Of a stretch of DNA of 64,000 bases, positions 44,818-55,632 are shown one piece after another (within the stretch, counting starts at the first letter, position 1; every line of letters starts with the position of its first letter). The position numbers and the translations under genes are program-made. The notes beneath the pieces are model-generated. The model did no database searches, had not been told where the DNA came from, and saw only the letters and a program-made list of their open reading frames with translations. This DNA comes from Diploptera punctata (lineage: Eukaryota > Arthropoda > Insecta > Blattodea > Blaberidae). The DNA lies in the NCBI GenBank assembly GCA_030220185.1, contig JASPKZ010001598.1:1570501-1634500 (forward strand). Reading direction: 5' to 3'.

Positions 44818-44862
44818 ATTATTATTGCAACTGTGTTAAAATTGCAGCATTGGAAAATGTTT

Positions 44863-44864
44863 AA

Positions 44865-44935
<71 letters not shown>
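44863..44935. repeat. ATT microsatellite
   Basis: About 24 ATT units. Confidence 0.95.
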
Positions 44936-45003
44936 GTTTTATTACGTTTAGTGTAAAAAAGGGTTATGTAGGATGGATATATATATATATATATATATAC
45001 ACA

Positions 45004-45329
45004 TCGTAATTCTGCCCAAGGGCAGGTCTTTCACTGCAATCACAGCATTTTCATGCTAAGTTTTGGAGCTTTATTAGGGAATTACAGGTGTGGTAGCTTC
45101 CCGTTGCTTTCCACACCGGTTAAGGATGATGATAATGATAAGGATGATGAAGATGATGATTATGGCCGGATTTTCGGGGACCGTTGGGCCTTAATCTTCC
45201 TGACATTTGTCTTACAGATGACGAAAAAACCGGAAAAAACCGTCACCCAGGAGCCTGTCCCGAACGAGAATCGAACCTGGGCCCGCTGTGTGACAAGGCA
45301 GCACGCTACCTTGACATCACAGCGGTGGA
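45004..45329 (-). mobile_element. SINE family 1, copy 9
   Basis: Minus strand; head GTGATGTCAAGGTAGCG, B box GGTTCGATTCTCG. An AT tract lies on its left, CA then TA tracts (45,331-45,380) on its right. Confidence 0.88.
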
Positions 45330-45331
45330 AG

Positions 45332-45380
<49 letters not shown>

Positions 45381-45784
45381 GAAGGGCTTAGGGCAGTAAT
45401 ATGATAAGCCACATTCTGTTAAGAAATGTAATTTATTACAATGATAGGAAATAACTGCATTGAAATATCCATAAAATAATGTGTTAGAGCGCCAGTGATG
45501 AGTCAAAACATATAGACACACAATGTATACTGCCCAATTAGTATTTATAATTCTTTGAAACATTACAAATCCTTATGCTGGAAGTCGGTAATGAAGATTC
45601 AACACTAACGTGACCCACTGATACCAATAATTGCGGTGGCAGCTTAACACAGTCCTACAGTAGAAGCATCTAGATTCACTGTCAAACACAGGGTTGGTTC
45701 TGTCACATTATGGTGCTGTCACAATGAACAAATTTGGGTATACAGATATGTTGAAGAAAAACGTGAAGAAAAAGTTCAATTAAT
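45381..45784. other. Unrecognised sequence
   Basis: No feature recognised. Confidence 0.4.
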
Positions 45785-46400
45785 TTCTTTTAGGTTCTTC
45801 TTATTATTATTCATAACACTGATCAACATGATTTTTGTCTAATGATTAGGCCCTACCAATATTTGTAGGCCTACTTAATGCAGTTTTTTTATCGTGTTTT
45901 CAAATATGTATTCTCCATCACCCAGAGTTTTGGTATTTAAATTTCAATTAATGGACTTAAATAATTATTTTCTTAATAAACGTTTTTTCGTCCATTTGTC
46001 CATTGTAAAATAAAACCAAATGAGCTAACTCAGGAGATTTCAGCTACGGAAAAGAGATATCAAGGCAAATGGAATCCTAATATGCTGACCGATTATTGTT
46101 GGACCATCAAGAGGGATGCTCCACAGGCGAAGTATAGCAGAAAATCGTCATTTCTTACTTTCTAGGTGAGTCCGAATGTTCGAATATTGTGTTGTTACGA
46201 ATGTAGAAAATATTAAAGTGTTTGAAATTATAAATTCCTGTCTCTCGGAAACCTTGCATGATGGAGAAAAACCGATATCATATTTGAATTCAGGAGAAAA
46301 AATACTATCAGAATCACATATTTTTCTTTTTGTTGCTCAGTGTAATTTGTAGGATTTTTATCCGTTTATTTCCAAAATCACTCCTCGGAGCCTTGTAGAT
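45785..46400 (-). mobile_element. LINE family G 3' UTR, split by R1
   Basis: 45,785-45,816 and 46,343-46,400 together match the 3' UTR and GAA-type tail of the family G element at 56,304-56,380 (GGAAATAAACAGGAT-like on the minus strand). The R1 insertion separates them. Confidence 0.7.
45817..46342 (+). mobile_element. Repeat R1 copy c (complete, 526 bp)
   Basis: CACTG...CAGTG ends, flanked by TAA on both sides (45,814-45,816 and 46,343-46,345), inserted in a LINE G tail whose pre-insertion order is known from 56.3 kb. Carries YQGKWNPNMLTDYCWTIKRD. It has TA-GGCCC-TA at 45,847-45,855 and TA-GGCC-TA at 45,866-45,873. Confidence 0.88.
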
Positions 46401-47090
46401 TGACGAAAGGGCGGAAGGGGTTCGTTAGTCCTGCAAGACGACTATCTAGGAGACACAACTACGAAATAAAACGGAGCAGTCTGAACTCTGGAGCTGGGTG
46501 AAGGGAGGAAACCCCGAATAATAAATCCGCCATGAAAACGGGCTAGCAACCCACTTCAAGTTGTATCTTATACATTGCTCGCAGTCCCAAGGATCAAGGC
46601 TCGGATCTTTTTAGGGTAAATTTGTTATTTTCAGAAACATACAACTTGGAATTCCAAAACCTGGTTACTCGTTTACATTTATTATCTAAGTTAGTTGAGA
46701 ATCTAGGTGGGAATAGAAAAATTTTGTAGGCTATAGAAGTTAAAATAATACAATTTGTAACTGATCTCTCAGTCATCCTGAACTAGGTAATAATTTATAT
46801 AAACCATCTTGTAGAATTTTAAAAGCATTGAGTACAAAAGCTCAAGGAAAATAGTACAACAGATTTGGAGAGGATTGGCACAAACTTCTGGATTCAATAA
46901 TACCGAAGTTTGTACAATTCAAGCCCAGAAGATTGGCCGTTTAAAAGCCAATTAAGTTGTCAGCGGTTTCTGAAAACTGTAATTTTTTTGTAATTAGTGA
47001 CAATTACATTGTGTTGTAGGCCTATGCTTAATTTGAGGACTTCAAAATTACACAATTTAACTTTCTTGACAGCCTATATTTATTTACAAT
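46401..47090. other. Unrecognised sequence
   Basis: The segment 46,400-46,580 is less AT-rich (GGGGTTCGTTAGTCCTGCAA) and may be an old element. No gene recognised. Confidence 0.35.
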
Positions 47091-47091
47091 T

Positions 47092-47428
47092 CATCCATCC
47101 ATAGTAATTCTGCCCGAAGGCGGGTCTTTCACTGCAATCATAACCTTTTCACGCTATGCTTTGCAGCTTTACTGGGGAGTTACAGGCGTGGTAGCTTCCC
47201 GTTGCTTTCTACACCAATGAAGGATGATGATGATAATGATAAGGATGATGATGATGATGGCCGGATGATTTTCGGGGACCATTGGGCCCTAAGCTGTCTG
47301 ACATTTATCTTACAGGTGAGGAAAAACCCCGAAAAGAACCTCACCCAGGAGCCTGTCCCGACCGGGGATCGAACCCGGGCCCGCTGCGTGACAAGGCAGC
47401 ACGCTACATCGAGACCACAGCGGTGGAC
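47092..47428 (-). mobile_element. SINE family 1, copy 10
   Basis: Complete minus-strand copy with head CCGCTGTGGTCTCGATGTAG, B box GGTTCGATCCCCGG and 3' ACTATGGATGG end. Confidence 0.93.
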
Positions 47429-47613
47429 TTATTTACAATATATAAATATATTTATGTCATTTTAGGTTACATTTATATCCATAGAATAGGAATTTAAATT
47501 CATAGGTATAAGAAGCTAAGTATTTTAAAATAATTATTTTCTGTCTATAAGTTATAGTAATATGGCATTATAGCCTATTGTGTACGATCAATTGTGAGGG
47601 CTATTGTATGTAC

Positions 47614-47800
47614 ATACACATTAAAAACACAAACAAACGAAAACACGAAGACAAACGTGCTCACAAAAACAAATGCGCATATGCAAACAAACATACACTC
47701 AAAACAAAGACACAAAAAACAAGCATATCCACACAAAAAAGCATGCACGCAAAAAACAAACACACACAGAAGCATAAATCACACACATGTACGCACAAAT
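47614..47800. repeat. ACA/AAACA-rich microsatellite, left block
   Basis: Irregular ACACAAAAACAAAC-type units. A similar block lies at 48,140-48,310 on the far side of a LINE tail, as if one array had been split. Confidence 0.85.
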
Positions 47801-47809
47801 ACAGTTTTC

Positions 47810-48140
47810 TTCTTCCTCTAGTTATACAATCCTCTAAGAATCTTGGCTCATAACAACTGCCCATTCTTTTCTATTACTAACTTTCTGTCTCCATCTTTTC
47901 ACCTTCAGTTGTCTTAAGTCTTCCTCAACCTTATCTAACCGTCTTAGTTTCTGTCTTCCAACATGCTTTCTTCCTTCCGGTTTCACTTCTAAAATATTTG
48001 TTGCACCTCTTTCTAGCTCCATCCGCAACACATGCCCTACACATTCCAGTATATTTCTTCTATCTCCTACCAGATCTAAATCCCTATATAATTCTTTCAA
48101 TTCCTGGATCGTTCTAATTCTCCATACATCTTCAAATACA
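47810..48140 (-). mobile_element. LINE family L tail inside the ACA array
   Basis: Minus strand is open for 107 codons: VWRIRTIQELKELYRDLDLV, GHVLRMELERGATNIL, VGRQKLRRLDKVEEDLRQL and VKRWRQKVSNRKEWAVV. A GAA-type end lies at 47,810-47,821. This is the C-terminal part of a LINE ORF2; the GHV-RM and KRWR-K-RKEWA blocks distinguish it from families A and B. Confidence 0.85.
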
Positions 48141-48310
48141 CACATACAAACATACAATCACAAAACACACACAAAAACAAACACACAAAAACAAGCACAC
48201 ACAAAAACAAAAAAAATGCACAAAACAAACACGCACAAAACAAACACACACAAAAACAAACACACACAAAAACAAACAAACACAAAAACAAAACACACAA
48301 AAACAAACAT
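48140..48310. repeat. ACA/AAACA-rich microsatellite, right block
   Basis: ACACAAAAACAAAC units, partner of the left block. Confidence 0.85.
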
Positions 48311-48329
48311 ACGCTTATAACCTTACGAG

Positions 48330-48465
48330 CGTTAAAAAAAATGAGTAGAAATGCAAGTAAAAGGGCTAAACATTGAAGATGCCCAAAATCGTAGGCTTTG
48401 GAGGTATGACACGAGAAGACGGCAGCAACTGTAAAAACCCGAAGATAGATATATAGATGGATAGA
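48330..48465 (+). mobile_element. LINE family C 3' end
   Basis: VKGLNIEDAQNRRLWRYDTRRRQQL, stop, then CCCGAAGATAGATATATAGA, matching 1,245-1,350. Confidence 0.82.
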
Positions 48466-49000
48466 GTACAAAAGCAAATACGAGTATGTTTAGGCCTAAT
48501 CAGTGTAGGACCTAATTCATTAACCCGCGGACCACCAGTTTACACACCGAGTTTCGATTGCGGAAAGGCAAGAAGTAAGGTTGGGTGATTTTAAGACCGG
48601 ATATCTAGTGTTAGATACTCAACCGGTACCATTGAGTCTTCTCTCTCCGTAAATAAAAACTGTTTTACTTTTCATTACGTGTAATTATATAATTGTACCT
48701 TTAATATTACAGTGTTGAAAAAAGTCCGCGCTGCAGATTTTGTTGGCCGTTACGGAGTATAGCGCTCAACTGTTACAAATTATGGCAGATGCTTTCAAAA
48801 GAGCACACTGGATAGGACTTAAGTTTTAATAGCTTTACAAAGTTTAAAAGCTTGACCTCGGTGAAGCACCTAATCTGCATGCCATCCAAGCACGCATAAG
48901 CATAATATCATAAATCAGGGCTGTACAACTTCCAGCTTTTGGCATATAGTATTAAATTTCATAACCTATGTAAAAGAGGGGATATACATTAACTTAAGGC

Positions 49001-49005
<5 letters not shown>
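48466..49005. other. Unrecognised sequence
   Basis: No feature recognised. Confidence 0.4.

Positions 49006-49075
<70 letters not shown>
49006..49075. repeat. ATT microsatellite
   Basis: About 23 ATT units, directly abutting the RT part of a LINE H. Confidence 0.95.
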
Positions 49076-49077
<2 letters not shown>

Positions 49078-49798
49078 ACTTTACACAAGTTACATTTTGC
49101 AGATGATCAATTGTTAATTGCAGGAATAAATTTGAACATGAAAAAAAAATATTTATCAATTGGTGAACCAGAACAAAATTTAATTTTGGAGTCTGGAGAA
49201 ACAATAAAATCTTGTAGTGAGATCACATATTTAGGAATTAAAATAAATAAAAATGGGAGTTATGAATAGAAATAATAAATGAAAATTTGCAATTGCTTGC
49301 CTCAATGGAATATTGTGGGATAAAAATATAATTAATAAAAATAAAATGAATATATAACTTATCATACAATTGTTAAAAGCATCATTACTTATGGAGCAGA
49401 ACTTTGGCCATTAACAACAAAAACAAATAAGTACCTTTTGGCAACGGAAATGGATTTTATACGAAGGGCAGCAAGAATTTCAAGAAGAGAAAAAAATAGG
49501 AACTCAGTTATAAGTGAGAAAATGAAGATTGAAGACACTATTTTAGATTATATTAAAACTCAGCAATTAAGATGGTACGGACATGTCCAGTGAATGGAAG
49601 GGGATCGACTATCAAAATCTGTTTTGGAATGGAAACTTGAGAGAAGACGAGGCAGAGGAAGACCTAAAACCTCCTGGAGTCAGGGAATATGTTTATACAT
49701 GAAGGAGAAACATCTACAACCAGGAGATTGGATGGACCGACAAAATGGCTATGAGGAATCGGACGATGTCAAAGACATTAATCAACCGATGATCTATC

Positions 49799-49799
<1 letters not shown>
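49076..49799 (+). mobile_element. LINE family H, copy 4, reaching into RT
   Basis: Longest H copy. Begins right after ATT units with LHKLHFADDQLLIAG (RT catalytic FADD box), ILESGETIKSCSEITYLGIKI, then SIITYGAELWPLTTKT, EMDFIRRAARISRR, MKIEDTILDYIKTQQLRWYG and RGRPKTSWSQG, with scattered stops. It ends TCTATCT plus an ATT tail (49,800-49,862). Confidence 0.9.
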
Positions 49800-49863
<64 letters not shown>

Positions 49864-49865
<2 letters not shown>

Positions 49866-50090
49866 CGGCCTCGGTGGACTAGTGGTTATGCTCCTTGCCT
49901 CTGTCCCGAGGGTAGCGGGTTCAAACCTGGCCGGCGTCGATGGATTTTTTAGGACGGAAAAATCCAAGGAGTAAGTCCTCCGGGAGGGACTTTAAGCCGT
50001 GGTTCCCGAGTCTGAAGAATTTCAGGCTCGTAAAAAATCCTTAAGCCTGAATGAAAAGGCCTCTAAGCAAAATTTACCGAATTTTCCTGT
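49864..50090 (+). mobile_element. SINE family 3, copy with full head
   Basis: GGCCTCGGTGGACTAGTGGT head, B box GGTTCAAACCTGGCC, body GTCGATGGATTTTTTAGGA, CTCCGGGAGGGACTTTAAGC. Abuts the ATT tail of LINE H. Confidence 0.85.
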
Positions 50091-50604
50091 CCTAGCACTA
50101 CCTTGGTTTCCTAGATGTCAGTATGAGGCGGAACGCTGACCACGGACTACTCAAATGGCATCTATACAAAAACAAGTGAAACTAAATTAGTATGGTTCAA
50201 ATTCTTCCCTGTAGGAGGAGAGTGCCTAAAACTCTGTTAAGAGAAACATGGGCTTATAAGATTACAAGAAGATCATTATTTTTCCATTTCCATTAACCCA
50301 GTTTAACATCTTATTTAGTGAACATATTTAAGTAGTCACAAAATAATAGAAAGTTAAAAGAGGAATTAAACCCGCCTTACAGGTGCTTCCACGTGCCAAC
50401 GCCAACCGGGACTTCCAGCGACACGACCTGTCGAAAGAGGAGTTTTAACTATGAATCACATAGATACTTTTTTGACCACACAAGGACATGGAGGTCCTTC
50501 CCGAATGAATGTTTAACTCAATGTCAAGGCCTTCTCCGAGACAACACAACATTAAGACGAAACGCCATTCACACACACATATCCATATTAAACATAGCAA
50601 TTAT
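50091..50604. other. Unrecognised sequence
   Basis: No gene recognised; a 79-codon frame at 50,393 has no motif. Confidence 0.4.
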
Positions 50605-50719
50605 AATAATGATGATTATGATGGCCAGATGATTTTCGGGGATTATTTGGACGTTAAAGTTGGCTGACATTTGACTTACAGGCGAGGAAAATCTCGGAAA
50701 GAGCCATCACCCAAGAGAT
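50605..50719 (-). mobile_element. SINE family 1, copy 11 (middle part only)
   Basis: Keeps the ATC patch and the TTTTCCTCGCCTGTAAG body on the minus strand; both head and 3' hairpins are missing. Confidence 0.75.
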
Positions 50720-50758
50720 TAGTATTTATTATTATCATTTTATTATCATTATTCATTA

Positions 50759-51132
50759 TACTGGTCAACATGACTTTTGTCGTGTTTTCAAATATATATT
50801 CGGAATTTCTCCATCACCCACAGTTTTTTTATTTCAATTTCAATTAATGGATTTAAATAATTATTCTTTAATAAACTTTTTTTCGTTCATTTTGTCCATT
50901 GAGCGATGAGCACGGCGAACACTTTCATAAGGAGATTTCAGCTATGGAAAAGAGATATCGAGGCAAATGGAATCCTAATATGCTGGTCGATTATTGTTGG
51001 ACCATCAAGAGGGATGCTCCACAGGCGAAATATAACAGAAAATCGAAATTTCTTACTTTCTAGGTGAGTCCGAATGTTCGAATATTGTGCAGTTACGAAT
51101 GTAGAAAACATTAAAGTGTTTGAAATTATAAA
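50759..51132 (+). repeat. Repeat R1 copy d (right-truncated)
   Basis: Left end mutated to TACTGGTCAACATG. Retains HFHKEISAMEKRYRG and KWNPNMLVDYCWTIKRD. Confidence 0.8.
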
Positions 51133-51172
51133 AACAAATAATAGTTTTAAAAAAATAAAATAATACACTTCA

Positions 51173-51564
51173 TTAGAGAACCGAACTAAAAAATGAAAAA
51201 TAATTTTAATTTCCAACACGCTTGGGATAAAATTAAAGTGGTCAACAAAAAAATCATCTCCAACACATCTAGAATGAAACTAGAGTTATCCACAAAAAAA
51301 AATAATTTTACCATCGAAAGCGTGGGGTGCTTTTTATGGTTTTTACGTTTCCTTCTTAGAGACTTCATTTTTACCAATATCTGTTTATTATCAAATATAT
51401 TAATTGATATAGAGCACCCCACGCTTTTGATGGTAAAATTATTTTTTTAGATCACTCTAGTTTTATTCTATATGTGTTGGAGATGATTTATTTGTTGACC
51501 ACTTTTTTATCCCAAGCGTGTTGGATATTAAAATTATTTTTTATTTTTTAGTTTGGTTTTCTAA
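51173..51564. repeat. Large foldback element, about 150-bp arms
   Basis: Left arm 51,173-51,330 and right arm 51,412-51,564 are inverted copies (GGGATAAAATTAAAGTGGTC, TAATTTTACCATC and GCGTGGGGTGC read back in the right arm). Loop of about 80 bp. Outer ends TTAGAGAACC and GGTTTTCTAA. MITE-like; no target duplication beyond TTAG/CTAA. Confidence 0.85.
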
Positions 51565-51630
51565 AAACATAAATATCTTTACATTCGATATTATTGTAGT
51601 ATGAGCTAAAATTAATACTCTTCTAAAAAA

Positions 51631-51721
51631 TCCTCCGGGCCGGATTTGAACCAGCCACCTATCGATTACTGAAATTATATACCACTACAGTCCACCACTC
51701 TACCAACTGAGCTACCAGAGG
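51631..51721 (-). tRNA. tRNA-Tyr (anticodon GTA) with intron
   Basis: Minus strand folds as a tRNA. Acceptor CCTCTGG pairs with CCGGAGG (one T-G), discriminator A; D arm GCTC-AGTTGGTA-GAGT; anticodon loop CTGTAG then an 18-nt intron; T arm GCTGG-TTCAAAT-CCGGC is perfect. Intron after position 37 is the rule for eukaryotic tRNA-Tyr. A TTTTTT terminator follows at once (51,625-51,630) and A and B boxes are intact. One flaw: the anticodon stem GTGGA faces TCGAT, giving a G-G mismatch where TCCAT would pair fully. It may be functional, or a young pseudogene. Confidence 0.8.
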
Positions 51722-51917
51722 ATATAATGTTAATTTTCTACAACGATGGACTTAAAAGTCGATAAGTCCGCAACCTATTATGTATTATGAATTATGAAGT
51801 ATGTGTTATGTATTATGTATTAAGTATTGTGTATTAGGCCTATGTATTATATATTATATATTATGCATTATTTATTAGGCCTATATATTACATATAATAT
51901 ATGTTACATATTACATA
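51722..51917. repeat. TATGTATTA-like low-complexity run
   Basis: From about 51,778, imperfect TATTATGTAT/ATTATATATT units containing TAGGCCTA marks at 51,835 and 51,877. Confidence 0.7.
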
Positions 51918-52190
51918 TTTCCCGGTCGGGACAGTTTTTCTGAGTGAGGTTTTCATCGGGATTTTTCCTCACCTGTAAGATAAATGTCAGGAAAACTTTA
52001 AGGCCCAAACGGTCCCCGAAATCATATGACCATCATCATCCCTATCATTATCATCATCATCCTTCACCGGTGTGGAAAGCAACGGGAAGCTACCACTGCT
52101 ACAATTCCCTAGAAAAGCTGTAAAGCATAACATGAAAATGCTATGATTGCAGTGAAAGACCTGCCCTCGGGCAGAATTACTATGGATGGA
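51918..52190 (+). mobile_element. SINE family 1, copy 12 (headless)
   Basis: Begins TTCCCGGTCGGGACAG, just inside the B box, and is complete to the CTATGGATGG end. Confidence 0.9.
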
Positions 52191-52435
52191 TATATTACAT
52201 ATTGTATATTATATAACACAGGCCTATATTATATATTATTTATGAAATTATTGTATTGTCATTGGTCCTTTACAAGTAGGCCTATACAAAGTTTCAAGTC
52301 GATCCAATATTCTTAAGTGGGTGAAAATCGTGTTGAAAGATTCCTTACATAGATACAGGTCAAGCTAATATAAAGCGTGTAAAAAGTAATTATTCTATAA
52401 CATAAATACCCGTAAACAAATTAAATAATAATATC

Positions 52436-52560
52436 GGGCGTGGTGGACTAGTGGTAATGCACCATGCCTCTGGTCCGGAGAGTCGCGGGTTTAAAACCCG
52501 GATGGGATCGATGATTTTTTTGGATGGAAAAATCCGGGAGGGAATTTAAGCCAATGGAAA
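52436..52560 (+). mobile_element. SINE family 3, copy
   Basis: GGGCGTGGTGGACTAGTGGT head and GTCGCGGGTTTAAAACCCGG B-box region. Confidence 0.8.
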
Positions 52561-52795
52561 TCAGCTTAACAGACAGAACCAAAGAATACAAACAAAATTA
52601 GTTGGACCACATTCAATGAATGAATCAAGAACATAGGCTATAACAAAACAGTTAGGCCTATTCACTAATAAGCTAGAGGGGTAGGTATAGGCCTAGATAT
52701 GTGGGACGACCAAGAGCACGATGGAGAGATCTGTTATGTGCATGAGACCGGAACGAACCCTTTGCAGTTCAATCCATGAAGAAGAAGAAGAAGAT
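52561..52795 (+). mobile_element. LINE family B 3' end, degenerate
   Basis: RYVGRPRARWRDLLCA-like block near 52,695, then GACCGGAACGAACC...CAATCC and a GAA tail (52,779-52,795). Contains TAGGCCTA marks. Confidence 0.72.
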
Positions 52796-53870
52796 AATCA
52801 TAATCATCATTCCAAAGATTAAGCAATTGTCCGTTCCGACTTCATAATACATCAGCCCAACGTTTTCTAGGTCTTCCGACATCTCGTCTTCCACTTGCTT
52901 GATAACACTGGTTAACATGATTTTTGTCTCATGAGTATCAATAGTTGTAACTTAATGCAGTTTTTTATCATGTTCGGAATTTCTCCATCGCCCACATTTT
53001 TTTATTTTAATTTCAATTAATGGATTTAAATAATTATTTTTTAATAAACTTTTTTCGTCCATTTGTCCATTATAAAATAAAACCAAATGAGCTAACTCAA
53101 ATGGTTTTCAGCTATGGAAAAGATATATCAAGACAAATGGAATCCTAATATGCTGGCCGATTATTGTTGGACCATCCAGAGGGATGCTCCACAGGCGAAA
53201 TATAGCAGAAATTCGTCATTTCTTACTTTCTAGGTGAGTCCGAATGTTCGAATATTGTGTAGTTACGAATGTAGAAAATATTAAAATGTTTGAAATTATA
53301 AATTCCTGTCTCTCGGAAATCTTGCGTGATGGAGAAAACCCGATAGGCTATCATATTTGAATTCAGAAGAAAAAAATACTATCAGAATCACATATTTTTC
53401 TTTCTGAGAAAAAAAAAGTATTTTTTGTTGCTCAGTGTAATTTCTAGCTAACAGTGGATATATCTCCTTACTCATTCCATTCTAGTGATCAATCCACTTT
53501 TGTCTATAATTCGTGACTTTATCCAATAATGCTGCATTTTTAATTCTTCTCTTATATCTTCATTTCTAATTCTATAAAGTTTTGTACATCCTTTAACTTC
53601 TCTGAGGTACCTATTCTCCGTCGTTTGTGTTCTATCTTTCTGGTTTTTAGTTGGAGTCCAAGTTTCATATCCATACAATATTGTGGGAATTGCCATAATT
53701 TTATACGTTATTATTTTTGTTTCTTTATTAATTTTATTTATGAACGTTCTTTGTATTGTTCCACATACCGTCTGAAATTTATTTATTTTGGAATCAATAT
53801 CTCTTTCCATATTGATATAGCAGCCCAAATATTTAAAACTAGACAACTATTTGGTTTTCTAAAATATTAT
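52796..53870 (-). mobile_element. LINE family B, split by R1
   Basis: Minus strand from 53,870: FKYLGCYINMERDIDSKINK, MAIPTILYGYETWTP, ENRYLREVKGCTKLYRIRNE, GLITRME; then the R1 insertion; then SGRRDVGRPRKRWADVL at 52,890-52,850 and the end near 52,796. The C-terminal block order is continuous across R1. Faces the preceding LINE B copy tail to tail. Confidence 0.83.
52906..53437 (+). mobile_element. Repeat R1 copy e (complete, 532 bp)
   Basis: CACTGGTTAACATG...GCTCAGTG, flanked by TAA on both sides (52,903-52,905 and 53,438-53,440), inside LINE B. Open stretch KWNPNMLADYCWTIQRD. TA-GGC-TA at 53,344-53,350 where copy c reads GATATC. Confidence 0.88.
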
Positions 53871-53886
53871 ACAAAATGATAATAGA

Positions 53887-54415
53887 GTGACTATTTAACT
53901 CATGTCCCAAATGGTAGTCAATGACCAATCAATGAATTTTATGTTACAACCAATGGCAGTCGCCTTTCACCTCGCTATTTATCGGATTCTGTTTACCAAA
54001 ATAAATAAAGCTCCTCCTTTTTAATATTCTGAACAGGTCAGAGCATTATTTGCAATGGAATGATTATCTAAAAAATACAGAATGTAGCAAATAATGAAGA
54101 GATTCCTTCGACCTATACATCTGATAATTATGTGTTCAATAATGTTGTTTTTAAATAATGATTTTACTGAATTGTTTCCTAAAAATATTAATAACCCATA
54201 ATATTGGTTATAATATACAGTTTGATGCGTTTCATTTTTTTCACTATGGTACATTCTTGCAATATTGTGATCTTATTTGGCAATAAATAATATGATCAAG
54301 CTGCAGTGATGAACAAATGAAACATAACCAAACATTTCTCGAACATCGCCATTTACATTAAATATATAAATATTTTTAAATAACTATATTTAAATAATGA
54401 GAAAAACTGCACTTA
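53887..54415 (+). repeat. Repeat R2 copy (right end missing)
   Basis: TGACTATTTAACTCATG start, AAAGCTCCTCCTTTTTAATA and TTTACATTAAATATATAAAT blocks as in the 60.3-kb copy. Confidence 0.78.
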
Positions 54416-54905
54416 AACCAGCGTGAAATATTTTCGAAGTCCTATAGAACAACAGTGCGCATTCGCCAGAGTTTATAGAGCCAGCGACAACCCACAATCG
54501 AACCACATATCGGTTATCATCCTCGATTACTATCGGTCGCTATGAAATTTAAATGACCAATATTTGCAATAAATCCCAAAATCTATGTTAAAAAAATATC
54601 AATAATATTAAAATTACCAAACGTTTATTAAAAATGGTTGTACACTTACTTATCACTCCCTAACGCTGATCCAACCAGCGATAACCCAAAACAGTGATAG
54701 AAAAATCATAGACTAAGCAATATACTCTGTGGAGAAAATAGCAGTTAGCATCAAAATATTATCTAACAGTGTCATAATATTGTGAATTGCATATTTAAAT
54801 AAATACTTCAAAATTGTCTAATAATGTTATAAAAATTGTTTGAAAAAAATTAATATTAAATAATGTTAGTAAATACAGAAGAAGAGCTATAGTTTACAAC
54901 AATAT
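54416..54905. other. Unrecognised sequence between two R2 copies
   Basis: AT-rich; no feature recognised. Confidence 0.4.
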
Positions 54906-55632
54906 AATTGACTATTTAACTCATGCCACAAATGCTAGTCAATGACCAATCACGTTTCAATGAATGTTGTCTTACAACAAATGACAGTCGTGTTTCACCT
55001 CGCTCTTTATCGATTTCTCTTTATCAGCTCCTGCTTTTGTGATAAAGAAAGCTCTTCCTTTTTAATGTTCTGAACAGGACAAAGCATTTTTCTCCAACAA
55101 ATACATTGAATATAGCAAATAATGAAAAGATTCCTTGATTTTACCGAGTTGTTTACTAAAAAAATAAATGAATAACCCGTAATGTTGATTATAGTATATA
55201 GTTGATGCGTTTCATTATTTCTCCACTTGGGTGCACTCTTACAATATTGCGATCTTACTTGGTAATAAATAATATGATCAAGCAGCAGTGAATGAACATA
55301 ACCTCACATTTCTGATTTGTTTTCAAACATTACCGTTTACATTAAATGTATAAATATTTTAAAATAACTATAGTTAAACAATGATTTGTGAGTAAAGAGC
55401 TTAATTTTATTCGTTAAATTGTCCTAACAAATGCCACTCTCGATTTCCAAATTCTCTAAATGGCATTACTTATGAAAAATCAAGCGCTAGTAGAAGTGCA
55501 GTTGAGCCAAATAATGATTTATGAGGTCAACTTAATTTGAATCGTTATATTTAATGAACAAATTTAACAAATGGCACTCTCGATTTCCAAATCTTCTAGA
55601 TAAATTGGAAAACACTCGTGGCAGTACTTATG
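54906..55632 (+). repeat. Repeat R2 copy
   Basis: TGACTATTTAACTCATGCC start to CACTCGTGGCAGTACTTATG end; the 3' inverted pair is partly duplicated (two GATTTCCAAAT stretches). Confidence 0.78.

Noticed and set aside
47578..48477. Cys/Phe/Val-rich frames near 47.6-48.5 kb
   Set aside because: Translations of the ACAAAAAC simple repeat.
49864..49940. tRNA-like head as a tRNA gene
   Set aside because: Head of SINE family 3, repeated with the same downstream body.
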